A DNA stretch of 39,748 bases from Planctomycetota bacterium (GCA_016209705.1 JACQVR010000079.1:1-39748), one strand, 5' to 3'; shown: positions 24,469-32,375, counted from the first letter of the stretch. Numbers and translations: made by a program. Notes: generated by a model from the letters alone, not told the origin.

Positions 24469-25163
24469 AACATATCAACCCCGGGAACTCTTGGCGCTTC
24501 TCGGACGAGTCGTTGCAGGCATTCTATGGCACGCCTCAGGCTGTCCGAACGGTTGGCAGCGACCCGCGGCCGCCAATGCCTTTCGACGTACTCAATGAGC
24601 CTCGAAGAGTACGCAGGGCCGACCGAGCGATCCGGCTCCCGAACGAGTTGGGGGACGATGTGCAAGTATCGGATGGAGGCGAAGAAGGTCGTCAGATCGC
24701 GAAATTCACGGTTCGCGTTCACCTGCTCAAGGTAGGTCTGGGTCAATCGGGCAGGATCCGTTTGGTCTTCGGGCCTAGGTCTGGACAGAATCTCCCTTCC
24801 GCCCTCGACCACACGCTCCTTCTTTACCAACGGACGTCGCTGGTTGTCTTGATTGACGGCCAATAGGTATTGCCACTGCGGACCGCCGACCTCCTCGAGC
24901 TTGACGTGAATCTCGATATCCGGGTACTGCCGAGCCGCGAGACGTCGTATCGCGGTCACGCCGCCGCGCCTGTTTACGGCTTCCTGAAGGCCCCCGCCGG
25001 AGGAGGCCAAGTCGCGCAAGAATCGCAGGGAATCCAGGAGGTTGGACTTGCCGGACGCGTTCGGCCCGACCAGGAAAAGGCGGTCAGGGATGGCGAAATC
25101 CACCGTCGCGAAGTTTTTCCAGTTTGACAGGCGGAGTGCGCGGAATCTGAGCTCTTCGGTCAT
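24465..25163 (-). pseudogene. truncated AAA/ABC-type ATPase (RecF/OLD-like), N-terminal half
   Basis: 232 residues starting MTEELRFRALRLSNWKNF, with Walker A GPNASGKSN (about 33-41) and the LRFLRDLASSGGG helix of SMC/RecF-like ATPases such as those in OLD-family and other phage-defence modules. The ABC signature, Walker B (typically LLLEEPE) and His switch are absent because the frame stops at 24465, so it cannot hydrolyse ATP in the normal way. Intact relatives run to 350-400 residues. GGAGGA three bases before the ATG supports the start. It follows the methyltransferase on the same strand after 121 bp. Confidence 0.65.
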
Positions 25164-25284
25164 CGCTCCTCCGGCGCGTCTACCCGCTCCATTACCCTGT
25201 TTTCCCCTGAATGGTCTCCGGCCTGCGCCCGACGCATTTTATTTCGCCACCCGGAGCGCGACGATACATTATCCCGACGCCCTC

Positions 25285-26706
25285 CTACCGCATCCGCCGT
25301 TCCCGCAGGCGGATGTCGCGCAGCTCCGCGTGCGCCCGGGCGCACAACCGGTGCTCGCGGAAGCTCAGGCCGGCCGCCGCGGACGCGATCCGAAACGCGT
25401 CCTTCGCGTCGCCTTGCCGCAAGGCCGCATCGACCGCATCAACGGGATCGCGGCACGTACGCGGCATCCGGATCTTGCCCGCGTCTCCCGGTTCCAGCTT
25501 CAGCGCGCCGTCGCCGAGGATCCGCCCTCCCAGCTCGATCGAAAGGAGCGTCGCGGGATTGTAGAACGCCCCCACCGACACGGAGCCGTGGAAAGTCACC
25601 CGATGCAGGTTGTTCGTGCAGCGGGCGCGCGCCCGATTCAGCGCCAGCCGCGGAAGGCGGTCGTTCAGGTACGTCAGGAACGCATCCGGCGGCGCGCCCA
25701 TGCGCGGTCTCCACCAGAAGGCGCGCTCGGCGCATTTGTAGCGGCGGTGGACGCCGCGCCGCCGTCCCTCTTCGAGGTACGCATCTACCGCCGCGTCGCC
25801 TCCCGCATAGTCGGGCGGAATGTCCAAAAGGCGCGGTCGATTCCGCAGATCGGCGGCTTTTACGATGGCTCCCTGCACCCATGTCGGGGAAGCCACCACG
25901 GGAAGGGAAGGCAGACCCCGCACCAGGAAATACGGTTTGTCGCCCGTGACGATTCCGATCGATACGTCCGCCAATTCTGATAAAGGCGCGAACCGCTCCA
26001 GGACCCGGCGCGCCGTCTCCCGGCATTCGCGCGGCACCCGGCTCCACGCGAATGATTCCTCGTCCTGTCCATCATCCTCTAGAAGCTCCGGCGTGAGTTC
26101 CTCTGGAAACTCCACTTCGCGAATCCGAAAGCGCGGGCGCCCGGGTCCGCACAGGAGCACAGCCACCTTCACCAGCGCTCCCTCAAAAAGGAACGTCCGA
26201 ACGCAGATCATGTCGATCCGAGGGAACTTCGCGCGCAAGTGCGCGAGCAACGGGTGGGCGTAATCGACGAAGAGCGTCTCGCGGGGGATGACCATCGCCA
26301 TCCGGCCGCCCGGCCGCACCCGCTCCGCCGCCGCGACCAGGAACGGCGCCCAGACGCTGGCCCCCGAACCGAAGCGCATTCCCAACCTCGCGGCCGCCTC
26401 GCGCGCCTTGCGCTGGGCGTTGGCCTGCGTGAAGTGGACGTACGGCGGGTTCCCGACGACGGCGTCGTACCGCCGATCGAGATGGTCGAAGAAATCGCCG
26501 CGGATCGCCCCCGCGGCTTTCGCGGCGGCGGGATCGATCTCGAATCCTCCAGCCCGAGCCCCCAACGCCCGCGCCGCCCGCAGGAACACGCCGTCGCCCG
26601 CCGCGGGATCCAGCACCCGATCGCCCGGCCGGACCGCCCAGCGGCACAGCGTCTCCGCCAACCGGGCGGGGGTGTAATAGGCTCCCCGCGCCTTCGCCGA
26701 GTGCAC
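25285..26706 (-). CDS. N6-adenine DNA methyltransferase, TaqI-like, orphan
   Basis: A 473-residue class I SAM-dependent enzyme. The SAM site is VLDPAAGDGVFLRA (33-39 core) and the catalytic motif NPPY is at 86-89 (VVGNPPYVHF). The remaining 300 residues are the TaqI-type target-recognition region. N-terminal GAYYTPARLAETL is the usual lead-in of N6-adenine methylases. It uses GTG 26706; no ATG fits and the frame is closed upstream by TAA at the dnaE2 end. No cognate restriction gene is nearby. It follows dnaE2 by 33 bp, so it is probably the last full gene of the SOS operon. Confidence 0.85.
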   Translation of the reverse strand: MHSAKARGAYYTPARLAETLCRWAVRPGDRVLDPAAGDGVFLRAARALGARAGGFEIDPAAAKAAGAIRGDFFDHLDRRYDAVVGNPPYVHFTQANAQRKAREAAARLGMRFGSGASVWAPFLVAAAERVRPGGRMAMVIPRETLFVDYAHPLLAHLRAKFPRIDMICVRTFLFEGALVKVAVLLCGPGRPRFRIREVEFPEELTPELLEDDGQDEESFAWSRVPRECRETARRVLERFAPLSELADVSIGIVTGDKPYFLVRGLPSLPVVASPTWVQGAIVKAADLRNRPRLLDIPPDYAGGDAAVDAYLEEGRRRGVHRRYKCAERAFWWRPRMGAPPDAFLTYLNDRLPRLALNRARARCTNNLHRVTFHGSVSVGAFYNPATLLSIELGGRILGDGALKLEPGDAGKIRMPRTCRDPVDAVDAALRQGDAKDAFRIASAAAGLSFREHRLCARAHAELRDIRLRERRMR

Positions 26707-26739
26707 GTATCGTGCATCGGCAAAAAGGGCGGATTCCTT

Positions 26740-29724
26740 TTATGGAGCGTGAAGGAGATGGACGCGCTCCGCGTTCACGGCGACCGCGCCGTAGCGATCC
26801 TCGACCCGGCCCGTCACAAGGTACGGTCCCGCCCCGCGCACGACTTCCGCGCACCGGCGGTAGGCGGCGGGAAAGACCGTGACTTCGAAGACGCCCTCCT
26901 CGTCCTCCAGCGTGAGGAACTGCATCGGACCGGATCGCGTCGTTTCCATCCGCAGCGCATCCAGCACGCCCGCCACGCGCACCTGCTGACCCGTGCAACG
27001 GGGCAACTCGGAGGAATTCGTGACGTGCTCCAGCCCCAGGCCGGGCCAGAGCGCCTTCATCAAATGCTCCGAAGGGCACATCCCCAGGATCTCGAACTCC
27101 CACCGCCGTTTCGTGGGCTCGTCGACGTCGGGGATCTTCGGAAGCTTCAATCGACCCGAGGTTCCCGACCGCACCAGTTTGCGCGTCGCGGTCAGATCCA
27201 ACAGCAACTCCGGCCGCGGCCGCCCCAGGAAGTCGAACGCCCCGCATTTCACGAGCGCCTTGGCTTCGGGGAAATCGATCTCGGCCCGGCGCAGGAAATC
27301 CTGAAGCGATTCGAAGGGTCGCGCCGCCAAGATCGAGTCGCTCGCGTTCGCCGAGAGGCCGGCCACAAGGCCCAGCCCGATCCGGATCTCGTTTCCTTCC
27401 GCCGCGAACTCGCGTTCCGAACGATTCACGCACGGCAAGAGCGTCCGCATGCCGTCGCGCCGGGCCTCCTCCACATAGACACGCTTCTCGTACATTCCTT
27501 GATTGTTGTTCAGCGCCGCCACCCAGAACGCCGCCGGATGGTGCGCCTTGAGCCATGTCGCGGCATACGCGAGCTGGGCGTAGCTGGCCGCGTGGCTCTT
27601 GCAAAAGGTGTAGCCCGTGAACTTGGCCATCTGCGCCCACAGATTCCGCGCCGTCTCGGCCGGCGTGCCGGCGGCCGCGCACGCTCCCAGGAATTCCTTT
27701 CTCAGCGCTTCCCCCTCCGGCTCCTTCCGGAGCCGCTTGCGAAAGCGCTCCCCTTCCGCGAGCGTCCACCCCGCCAGCGCCGCCGCAACCAGCATCGCGT
27801 CATCTTCGTACAGCATGACCCCGAAGCTGTCGCCCAGGACGTTTTCGAGGCGCGAATCGACGCTCCATGATTCCAGCCCCTGAACCCGGCGCACGAACGC
27901 GTCCTTCATCCCCTCTCCCGCGGCGCCCGGACGGATCAGCGCCAAGGCTTGCATCACGCCCTCGATCCCTCCCGGCCGCGCCTGCCGCAGCAGATGGCGC
28001 ATGGCGGGCGACTCCATCTGGTTGACGCCGATCGTCCGCCCCTCGCGCAGCAGCCTCACGGTGTCCAGATCGCCGTCGGGAATTGCTTCGACGTCCAGCG
28101 GGTATCCATCCAGCCGCGCCACCAGATCGGTCGCCGCCTGGATGGTCGAGACGGCACGGTTCCCGAGGAGGTCGATCTTCACCAGCCCGATCGCTTCCAC
28201 GCCGTCCTTGTCGAACTGCGAGATCACCACCCCCTTCTCCGCCCGCTGGAGCGGCGTGATGCGTTCGATCGGCCCGCGCGCGATGACGACGCCGCCGCAG
28301 TGGACGGAGACGTGGCTGGGCGCGCCCGCGATGCGGCGCGCGTCTTCCAGCACCGTGTTCACGCGGTCGGGATCCACGGGACACCGCCGCCGCCATCGGT
28401 CGGGAATGCCGCCCAGCGACTCCTCGAGTTCGACGGGCAGCGCCCGCCGGATCGCTCGAATCTGATCCTCCGAAAAGCCATGCGCCTTCGCCGCCTCGCG
28501 GAACGCGCCGCGCTCGCGCAGCGCGATGTGGGTCGACACCATCGCCACGCGCTCCGCGCCGAAGCGATGGAAAACGTGGTCGATAACCTCGTCCCGCGTG
28601 CGCCAGCAGAAGTCGAGGTCGAGGTCGGGCCAATCCGTCCGCCCTTCGTGGAGGAACCGCTCGAACTGCAACCCGTACCGCAGCGGGCAGACGTTCGTGA
28701 TCCCCAGGACGTACGCGACGAGGCTCGACGCGCCCGACCCGCGACCCGCGATCGGCGCCCGTCGCATGCGCGCCGCCCGCACGATGTCGTGCACGACGAG
28801 GAAATACTCCGTGAAGCCGAGCTTCCGGATCACGGCCAGCTCGCGCTCCAGCCGTTCCCACGCCTCCGGGGGCGGATCTCCATAGCGGCGGAACATCCCG
28901 GCGCCGCACAACGATCGCAGCACATGATGGGGATCGGGAGATCCAGGGAGACGGGGAGATGAGCGCTTCGCGACGCCGTCGTCTCCGGCTCCTATCTCCC
29001 GATCCTCACGCATCTCCCTATCTCCTTGGGGATCGGGAGCGTCGTACGACGGGAAAGTGACCGGCGCCGGGAGAAACTCCCAAGCGCAATCGGCGGCGAT
29101 CCGTTCCGCGTTCGCGAGCGCTTCGGGAACATCCGCGAAGAGCGGCCGCAGATCGCGCAGGTGATTCCCCGGGTCGCAGGTGGGCGCAAGCTGGGGAAGC
29201 ACGACGTTCTCGCGGATGGCGGACAGCACACGATGGGCGCGAAAATCCTCCGGCCGCGCGAAGTGGACGTCGCTCGAAGCGACGAGCGGAAAGCCGGACT
29301 CCAGACGATCGCGCTCACCGGTCGCGGAGCGGCCGGGGCGGACCCACTCGAGCCATAGCTGGTCGATCCGGCCCCGCAAGGCCCGCGCCGTCGCCAGATC
29401 GCCCGCGATGACGTGAAGGCCTTCTTGAAGCTCGGCCATGTCGTAGGGTTGTCCCAGGTGCTTGCGCGAAAGGATCGTGCAGAGATTCGACCATCCTTTG
29501 CGGCCGCGCGTCAGGAGCGTCACACCGCCGACTTCCGCCCCGATGAGCGGCGTGAGACCCGCGGCCTTCGCGGCCCGCCAGAAACGGACCGCCCCGTACG
29601 TGCCGTCCCGGTCGGTCAGCGCCAGCGCCGGTAGACGAAGTTCTTTCGCGCGCGCGACGAGTGCCTCCACCGACGAGGCGCCATCGAGGAACGAGTAATG
29701 GCTGCGGACGTGAAGGGGAATCAT
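26740..29724 (-). CDS. dnaE2: error-prone DNA polymerase III alpha-type subunit DnaE2 (ImuC)
   Basis: A 994-residue C-family polymerase. PHP domain at the front (LHVRSHYSFLDGAS, LTDRDGTYGAVRF); polymerase palm with RGSGASSLVAY (328-337) and catalytic PDLDLDF (366-372); thumb and fingers with GRTIGVNQMESPAMRHLL; C-terminal OB fold (VRVAGVLDAL to AVNAERVHLL). It is shorter than replicative DnaE (about 1160) and matches DnaE2, which works in SOS mutagenesis with a Y-family partner, encoded just upstream. Odd feature: residues about 231-265 are an in-frame copy of the GGAGAT palindromic repeat, Asp/Arg/Gly-rich and without counterpart in the family as remembered. Confidence 0.9.
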   Translation of the reverse strand: MIPLHVRSHYSFLDGASSVEALVARAKELRLPALALTDRDGTYGAVRFWRAAKAAGLTPLIGAEVGGVTLLTRGRKGWSNLCTILSRKHLGQPYDMAELQEGLHVIAGDLATARALRGRIDQLWLEWVRPGRSATGERDRLESGFPLVASSDVHFARPEDFRAHRVLSAIRENVVLPQLAPTCDPGNHLRDLRPLFADVPEALANAERIAADCAWEFLPAPVTFPSYDAPDPQGDREMREDREIGAGDDGVAKRSSPRLPGSPDPHHVLRSLCGAGMFRRYGDPPPEAWERLERELAVIRKLGFTEYFLVVHDIVRAARMRRAPIAGRGSGASSLVAYVLGITNVCPLRYGLQFERFLHEGRTDWPDLDLDFCWRTRDEVIDHVFHRFGAERVAMVSTHIALRERGAFREAAKAHGFSEDQIRAIRRALPVELEESLGGIPDRWRRRCPVDPDRVNTVLEDARRIAGAPSHVSVHCGGVVIARGPIERITPLQRAEKGVVISQFDKDGVEAIGLVKIDLLGNRAVSTIQAATDLVARLDGYPLDVEAIPDGDLDTVRLLREGRTIGVNQMESPAMRHLLRQARPGGIEGVMQALALIRPGAAGEGMKDAFVRRVQGLESWSVDSRLENVLGDSFGVMLYEDDAMLVAAALAGWTLAEGERFRKRLRKEPEGEALRKEFLGACAAAGTPAETARNLWAQMAKFTGYTFCKSHAASYAQLAYAATWLKAHHPAAFWVAALNNNQGMYEKRVYVEEARRDGMRTLLPCVNRSEREFAAEGNEIRIGLGLVAGLSANASDSILAARPFESLQDFLRRAEIDFPEAKALVKCGAFDFLGRPRPELLLDLTATRKLVRSGTSGRLKLPKIPDVDEPTKRRWEFEILGMCPSEHLMKALWPGLGLEHVTNSSELPRCTGQQVRVAGVLDALRMETTRSGPMQFLTLEDEEGVFEVTVFPAAYRRCAEVVRGAGPYLVTGRVEDRYGAVAVNAERVHLLHAP
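28929..29034. repeat. GGAGAT palindromic repeat inside dnaE2
   Basis: Left arm about 28929-28961 (GGGATCGGGAGATC, GGGGAGATG words) and right arm about 28992-29034 (TATCTCCCGATC, CATCTCCCTATCTCC) are inverted copies. Together with the 30-bp loop they keep the reading frame of dnaE2 open. Confidence 0.75.
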
Positions 29725-29725
29725 A

Positions 29726-29757
29726 AAGCTTGGAGCTGGAAGCTCGGAGCTTGGAGC
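29726..29757. repeat. GGAGCTT-type tandem repeat in the gap before dnaE2
   Basis: AAGCTTGGAGC, TGGAAGCTCGGAGC and TTGGAGC words in tandem (period about 7-14 bp). It fills most of the 42-bp gap between the Y-family polymerase and the dnaE2 ATG, and on the coding strand reads up to two bases before that ATG. The dnaE2 leader therefore lacks a Shine-Dalgarno. Confidence 0.65.
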
Positions 29758-29766
29758 AAGTACGGA

Positions 29767-30996
29767 TCATTTCGTCAGCGAAGGACACCGTAGAACATAC
29801 CCGTAACCGTCTTGATGTATCTTGCCCAACAATGCGATAGACGCCCCGGCGGTGACGGCCGAGTGTCCGAATCTGTCGCGGATCGCGTCGACGGCCGCGT
29901 GCAGCCGCGAGAGCCGCGCGTCCCGCACCGTCTCGAAGAGCTCCGCTTGCGGATCGGCGACGGCGAACTTCGAGAAGACGACCCCCATGTGCGTGAGGTT
30001 CACGCGACGGGTAAAGACGCGGTCGAGACACTTCCAGATGACGGGCAAGACTTCTTCGTCGACATCGGTGGCTCGATCCAACGTTTGTCCGGCTTCCTCC
30101 CCGCGCGCGTCTTCGTAGCGGACGCGCACGCGCACGGCCCGCGTCACCAGCCCGAGCTTGCGGATCGTCCGCAACGCGCGCTCGGCAAGGTACTGCAAGA
30201 ACGCGCGGATCTCGGCCGCGTCGCCGGTCGGGCGATGGACGCTCGTCTCCCGCGAGATCGTCGTGGGAATCTCGCGCTCGTGGACAGGGCGGGTGTCGCG
30301 CCCGCGGCAGCGCTCATAAAGGTGAAGGCCGTTCTTGCCGAGCATCGCCTTGAACACCTCTCGCGAAAGCGCCCGCAGATCGCGCACTTTCAGAAGATTC
30401 ATCTCGCGCAGCATCGCCTCCGTGGCGGGACCGACCCCGGGGAGATCCCCGACGGGCCGGTCCGCGACGAAGGCTTCCTCCTCGCCCCAAGGCACGAAGG
30501 CCAAGCCGTCCGGCTTAGCGGACTTGCCGGCCATCTTGGCGACCATGCGGTTCGCGCCGATGCCGACGGTCACGCGCAGGCCGACGCGCTCCAGGATTTC
30601 CCGTTTGAGCTCCTCTCCGACGCGCCGCGGATGGCCGAACAGCTTCTCGGTGCCGGCGAGATCGCCGTACGCCTCGTCCAGGTAGGTTTCCATCTCGGGC
30701 AGCCACCGGCGGGCGATCTCCCAGATGGCCTCGGTAAAGCAAGCGTAGGTGTGCTGGTTGCCTTCGAGAATGATCGCGTGCGGGCACAGTCGCAGCGCCT
30801 GGCGCAGGGACATCCCCGCGCGACACCCGTACCGGCGCGCTTCATAGGAGCAGCTCGCAATGACGCCGGCGCCGACAATGACGGGCTTGCCGCGCAGATA
30901 GGGATTCTTCAACTGCTCGATCGACGCGAAAAAGGCGTCGATATCGAGATGGAGGATCGTTCGGCCTACGCCGTCGCTACCGCCGTCACGAACCAT
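29767..30996 (-). CDS. dinB: Y-family DNA polymerase (DinB/Pol IV type)
   Basis: A 409-residue translesion polymerase. All three catalytic acids are present: D18 in LHLDIDAFFAS and D107-E108 in YLDEAYGDL. This separates it from ImuB, which lacks them. Other marks are the SYEARRYGCRAGMSL segment, the thumb HhH DLPGVGPATEAML and a little-finger domain from about 240. It is longer than E. coli Pol IV (351). ATG 30996 lies 31 bp inside the end of the DUF6504-like gene, so the two are coupled. It bypasses damaged bases under SOS control. Confidence 0.92.
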   Translation of the reverse strand: MVRDGGSDGVGRTILHLDIDAFFASIEQLKNPYLRGKPVIVGAGVIASCSYEARRYGCRAGMSLRQALRLCPHAIILEGNQHTYACFTEAIWEIARRWLPEMETYLDEAYGDLAGTEKLFGHPRRVGEELKREILERVGLRVTVGIGANRMVAKMAGKSAKPDGLAFVPWGEEEAFVADRPVGDLPGVGPATEAMLREMNLLKVRDLRALSREVFKAMLGKNGLHLYERCRGRDTRPVHEREIPTTISRETSVHRPTGDAAEIRAFLQYLAERALRTIRKLGLVTRAVRVRVRYEDARGEEAGQTLDRATDVDEEVLPVIWKCLDRVFTRRVNLTHMGVVFSKFAVADPQAELFETVRDARLSRLHAAVDAIRDRFGHSAVTAGASIALLGKIHQDGYGYVLRCPSLTK

Positions 30997-31220
30997 ACGG
31001 GATCGCCTTCCCGATACTCCAGCTCCATGACCTCGCCGGTCCGCGTCGAGACCGAAAACCCATAGCGCATCGGCCGAGTGGAGCGGTCCACCCAGCGCGC
31101 GTGCACGGCGCTCACGGCGAATTCTCGCTGCTTCCAGCGGAACGCCTGCGGCGAGATCGCGCCCTTCTCGAAGCGGGCGACGACCCACGCCAGCGGCTCG
31201 TCGATCCGAACCTCGGACAT
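30966..31220 (-). CDS. DUF6504-like small protein
   Basis: An 84-residue beta-rich protein (MSEVRIDEPLAWVV, FRWKQREFAVSAVHARWVD, MELEYREGDPVWFVTAV). The FxWxxREFxVxxVxxxWVD pattern resembles DUF6504 proteins often found beside dnaE2 or DinB genes in other phyla; the assignment is from memory. Start ATG 31220 is chosen because the 15 codons before it (from 31265) are the CACCAAG inverted repeat. The 3' end overlaps dinB by 31 bp. It may be an accessory factor of the translesion polymerase. Confidence 0.65.
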   Translation of the reverse strand: MSEVRIDEPLAWVVARFEKGAISPQAFRWKQREFAVSAVHARWVDRSTRPMRYGFSVSTRTGEVMELEYREGDPVWFVTAVATA

Positions 31221-31244
31221 ATCAAAGACCAAAACTCTCTTTTC

Positions 31245-31274
31245 ACCACCAAGCCACCAAGACACAAAGCAAAA
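31245..31274. repeat. CACCAAG terminal inverted repeat, 3' side of the GxxExxY gene
   Basis: 30 bp made of CACCAAG-like words, ending at the base before the GxxExxY stop codon. It matches the reverse complement of 31656-31685 at about 27 of 30 positions. Confidence 0.75.
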
Positions 31275-31688
31275 TCAGAGGGCAATCCTGGAGATCCCTT
31301 CCTTGATCACCGGCACGTCAAAATTGATCAACAGGCCCAGGCGGTGCCCCGTAAGCTTGAGATAGGTCAATACCTGCGCTTTGTGGACCGGTAGAACTTG
31401 CTCGACGGCCTTGAGCTCGACGACCACACACTCCTCCACTCGTAGATCGAGCCTCAAACCCGTGTCAATGCGAAGGCCATCGTAGATCACCGGTAGGACG
31501 AGCTGGCGTTCTACTTTCAATCTTCGCTTGACGAGTTCGTGCACCAGGCACGTTTCGTAAACGCTCTCCAGCAACCCGGGTCCGAGTCGAGAATGCACCG
31601 CAAAGGCGGCATCGACGATTTGGGTCGCTACACGATCCACTTCTACCGGTATTGGTTTTCTTGGTGTCTTGGTGCCTTGGTGGTTCAT
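31275..31688 (-). CDS. GxxExxY-family protein
   Basis: A 137-residue protein of the GxxExxY family (TIGR04256-type, restriction-nuclease-like fold suggested). The naming motif is GPGLLESVYETC, and the later part has DLRVEECVVVELKAVEQVLPVHKAQVLTYLKLTG, with Asp, the Glu-x-Lys pair and a helix that resemble a PD-(D/E)xK core. Function unknown; multiple copies are common in some environmental genomes. Its ATG overlaps the lexA stop (ATGA, 31685-31688). The first 12 residues (MNHQGTKTPRKP) are encoded by the CACCAAG repeat, and the inverse repeat starts right after its stop. Confidence 0.85.
   Translation of the reverse strand: MNHQGTKTPRKPIPVEVDRVATQIVDAAFAVHSRLGPGLLESVYETCLVHELVKRRLKVERQLVLPVIYDGLRIDTGLRLDLRVEECVVVELKAVEQVLPVHKAQVLTYLKLTGHRLGLLINFDVPVIKEGISRIAL
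31656..31685. repeat. CACCAAG terminal inverted repeat, 5' side of the GxxExxY gene
   Basis: TTGGTG-type words (31660-31685) inverted relative to 31245-31274. On the minus strand this sequence begins at the start codon of the GxxExxY gene and is translated. Confidence 0.75.
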
Positions 31689-32296
31689 ATAGATCCCAGT
31701 TTCCGCACGATCCCGATCACCCGTCCCAGCACCCGCACCTCGGCCTCCCCGTCCCGCACGATGCGCGGCGCGTAGCGCGGATTGGCCGGCGCCAGCGTCA
31801 CCGCGCCCACTTCCGCGTGGAAGCGCTTCACGGTCGCCTCCCCGTCGATCGCGACCGCCGCGATCGCGCCGTTCTCGACCCGCGGCGCCGCGCGCACGAC
31901 CGCCAGATCGCCCTCTTGAAGCCCCGCGTCGATCATGCTGTCCCCCACGACGCGGACGGCGAACACCTCCGGGTAGCTTCCGTACATCGAGACGACGTCC
32001 ACGGCGCCTTCGAAATTCTCGAGCGCCTCGATCGGACGGCCGGCGGCGATGCGGCCCAGGATGGGAATGCCGACGGCGCCGCGAACCTCTTCTGAAAGCT
32101 CGATCCCGCGCGCCGTGGCCTTCATCACGAGATATCCCTTCCGCGCCAGCGCCTCCAGATGGCGGCGCACTCCCTGCGTGGAGGCGATTTTCAGCATCCT
32201 GCCGAGCTCGCGATAGGTGGGCGCCCGCCCCGTCCGGCGCAGGCACTCCAGAACGGCTTCCAGGCATTTCCGCTGGCGGCGGGTCAAAGCTTCCAT
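31685..32296 (-). CDS. lexA: LexA SOS repressor / self-cleaving protease
   Basis: A 203-residue LexA. The N-terminal winged helix-turn-helix spans about 1-65 (TYRELGRMLKIASTQGVRRHL). The cleavage site is A85-G86 (RIAAGRPIE). The peptidase dyad is S120 (GDSMID) and K157 (EATVKRFH). It represses SOS genes and destroys itself when RecA filaments form. The promoter holds a perfect palindrome between -35 and -10, so lexA represses itself and, since downstream genes overlap or nearly touch, the whole mutagenesis operon. The ATG is exactly 6 nt after the -10. Confidence 0.96.
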   Translation of the reverse strand: MEALTRRQRKCLEAVLECLRRTGRAPTYRELGRMLKIASTQGVRRHLEALARKGYLVMKATARGIELSEEVRGAVGIPILGRIAAGRPIEALENFEGAVDVVSMYGSYPEVFAVRVVGDSMIDAGLQEGDLAVVRAAPRVENGAIAAVAIDGEATVKRFHAEVGAVTLAPANPRYAPRIVRDGEAEVRVLGRVIGIVRKLGSI

Positions 32297-32302
32297 GCCG
32301 CC

Positions 32303-32331
32303 ATGATAGTGAACGATCGTTCACTAGTCAA
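32303..32331 (-). promoter_or_regulatory. lexA promoter with LexA operator in the spacer
   Basis: On the minus strand TTGACT (32326-32331), a 17-bp spacer and TATCAT (32303-32308). An 18-bp perfect palindrome, AGTGAACGATCGTTCACT (32308-32325), fills the spacer. Its GAAC-N4-GTTC core is the SOS box type of Gram-positives and several other phyla, not the E. coli CTGT-N8-ACAG type. A bound repressor would block RNA polymerase directly. The start point would be at the ATG. Confidence 0.88.
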
Positions 32332-32369
32332 GCAAAAAAAATTTGGCTCGAAAAATCAGGCGGAGGCGC

Positions 32370-32375
32370 TACACT
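32370..32375 (+). promoter_or_regulatory. -10-like TACACT before the gene at 32383
   Basis: TACACT lies 7 nt before ATG 32383, without a ribosome site between. The gene diverges from lexA; the operator lies 45-60 bp upstream of this hexamer. Confidence 0.4.

Noticed and set aside
24067..24735. 222-codon frame on the plus strand
   Set aside because: Only the first 40 or so residues look coding; the rest is antisense to the lipoprotein start and the truncated ATPase, which has clear motifs.
29767..30996. ImuB (catalytically dead Y-family partner of DnaE2)
   Set aside because: D18, D107 and E108 are all present, so this is an active DinB-type enzyme.
31221..31265. Longer start for the DUF6504-like gene (MSWWLGGEKRV)
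   Set aside because: These codons are the CACCAAG inverted repeat, not conserved protein.
31275..31688. Classic IS element
   Set aside because: Inverted repeats are present but the enclosed gene is GxxExxY, not a transposase, and no target duplication could be seen.
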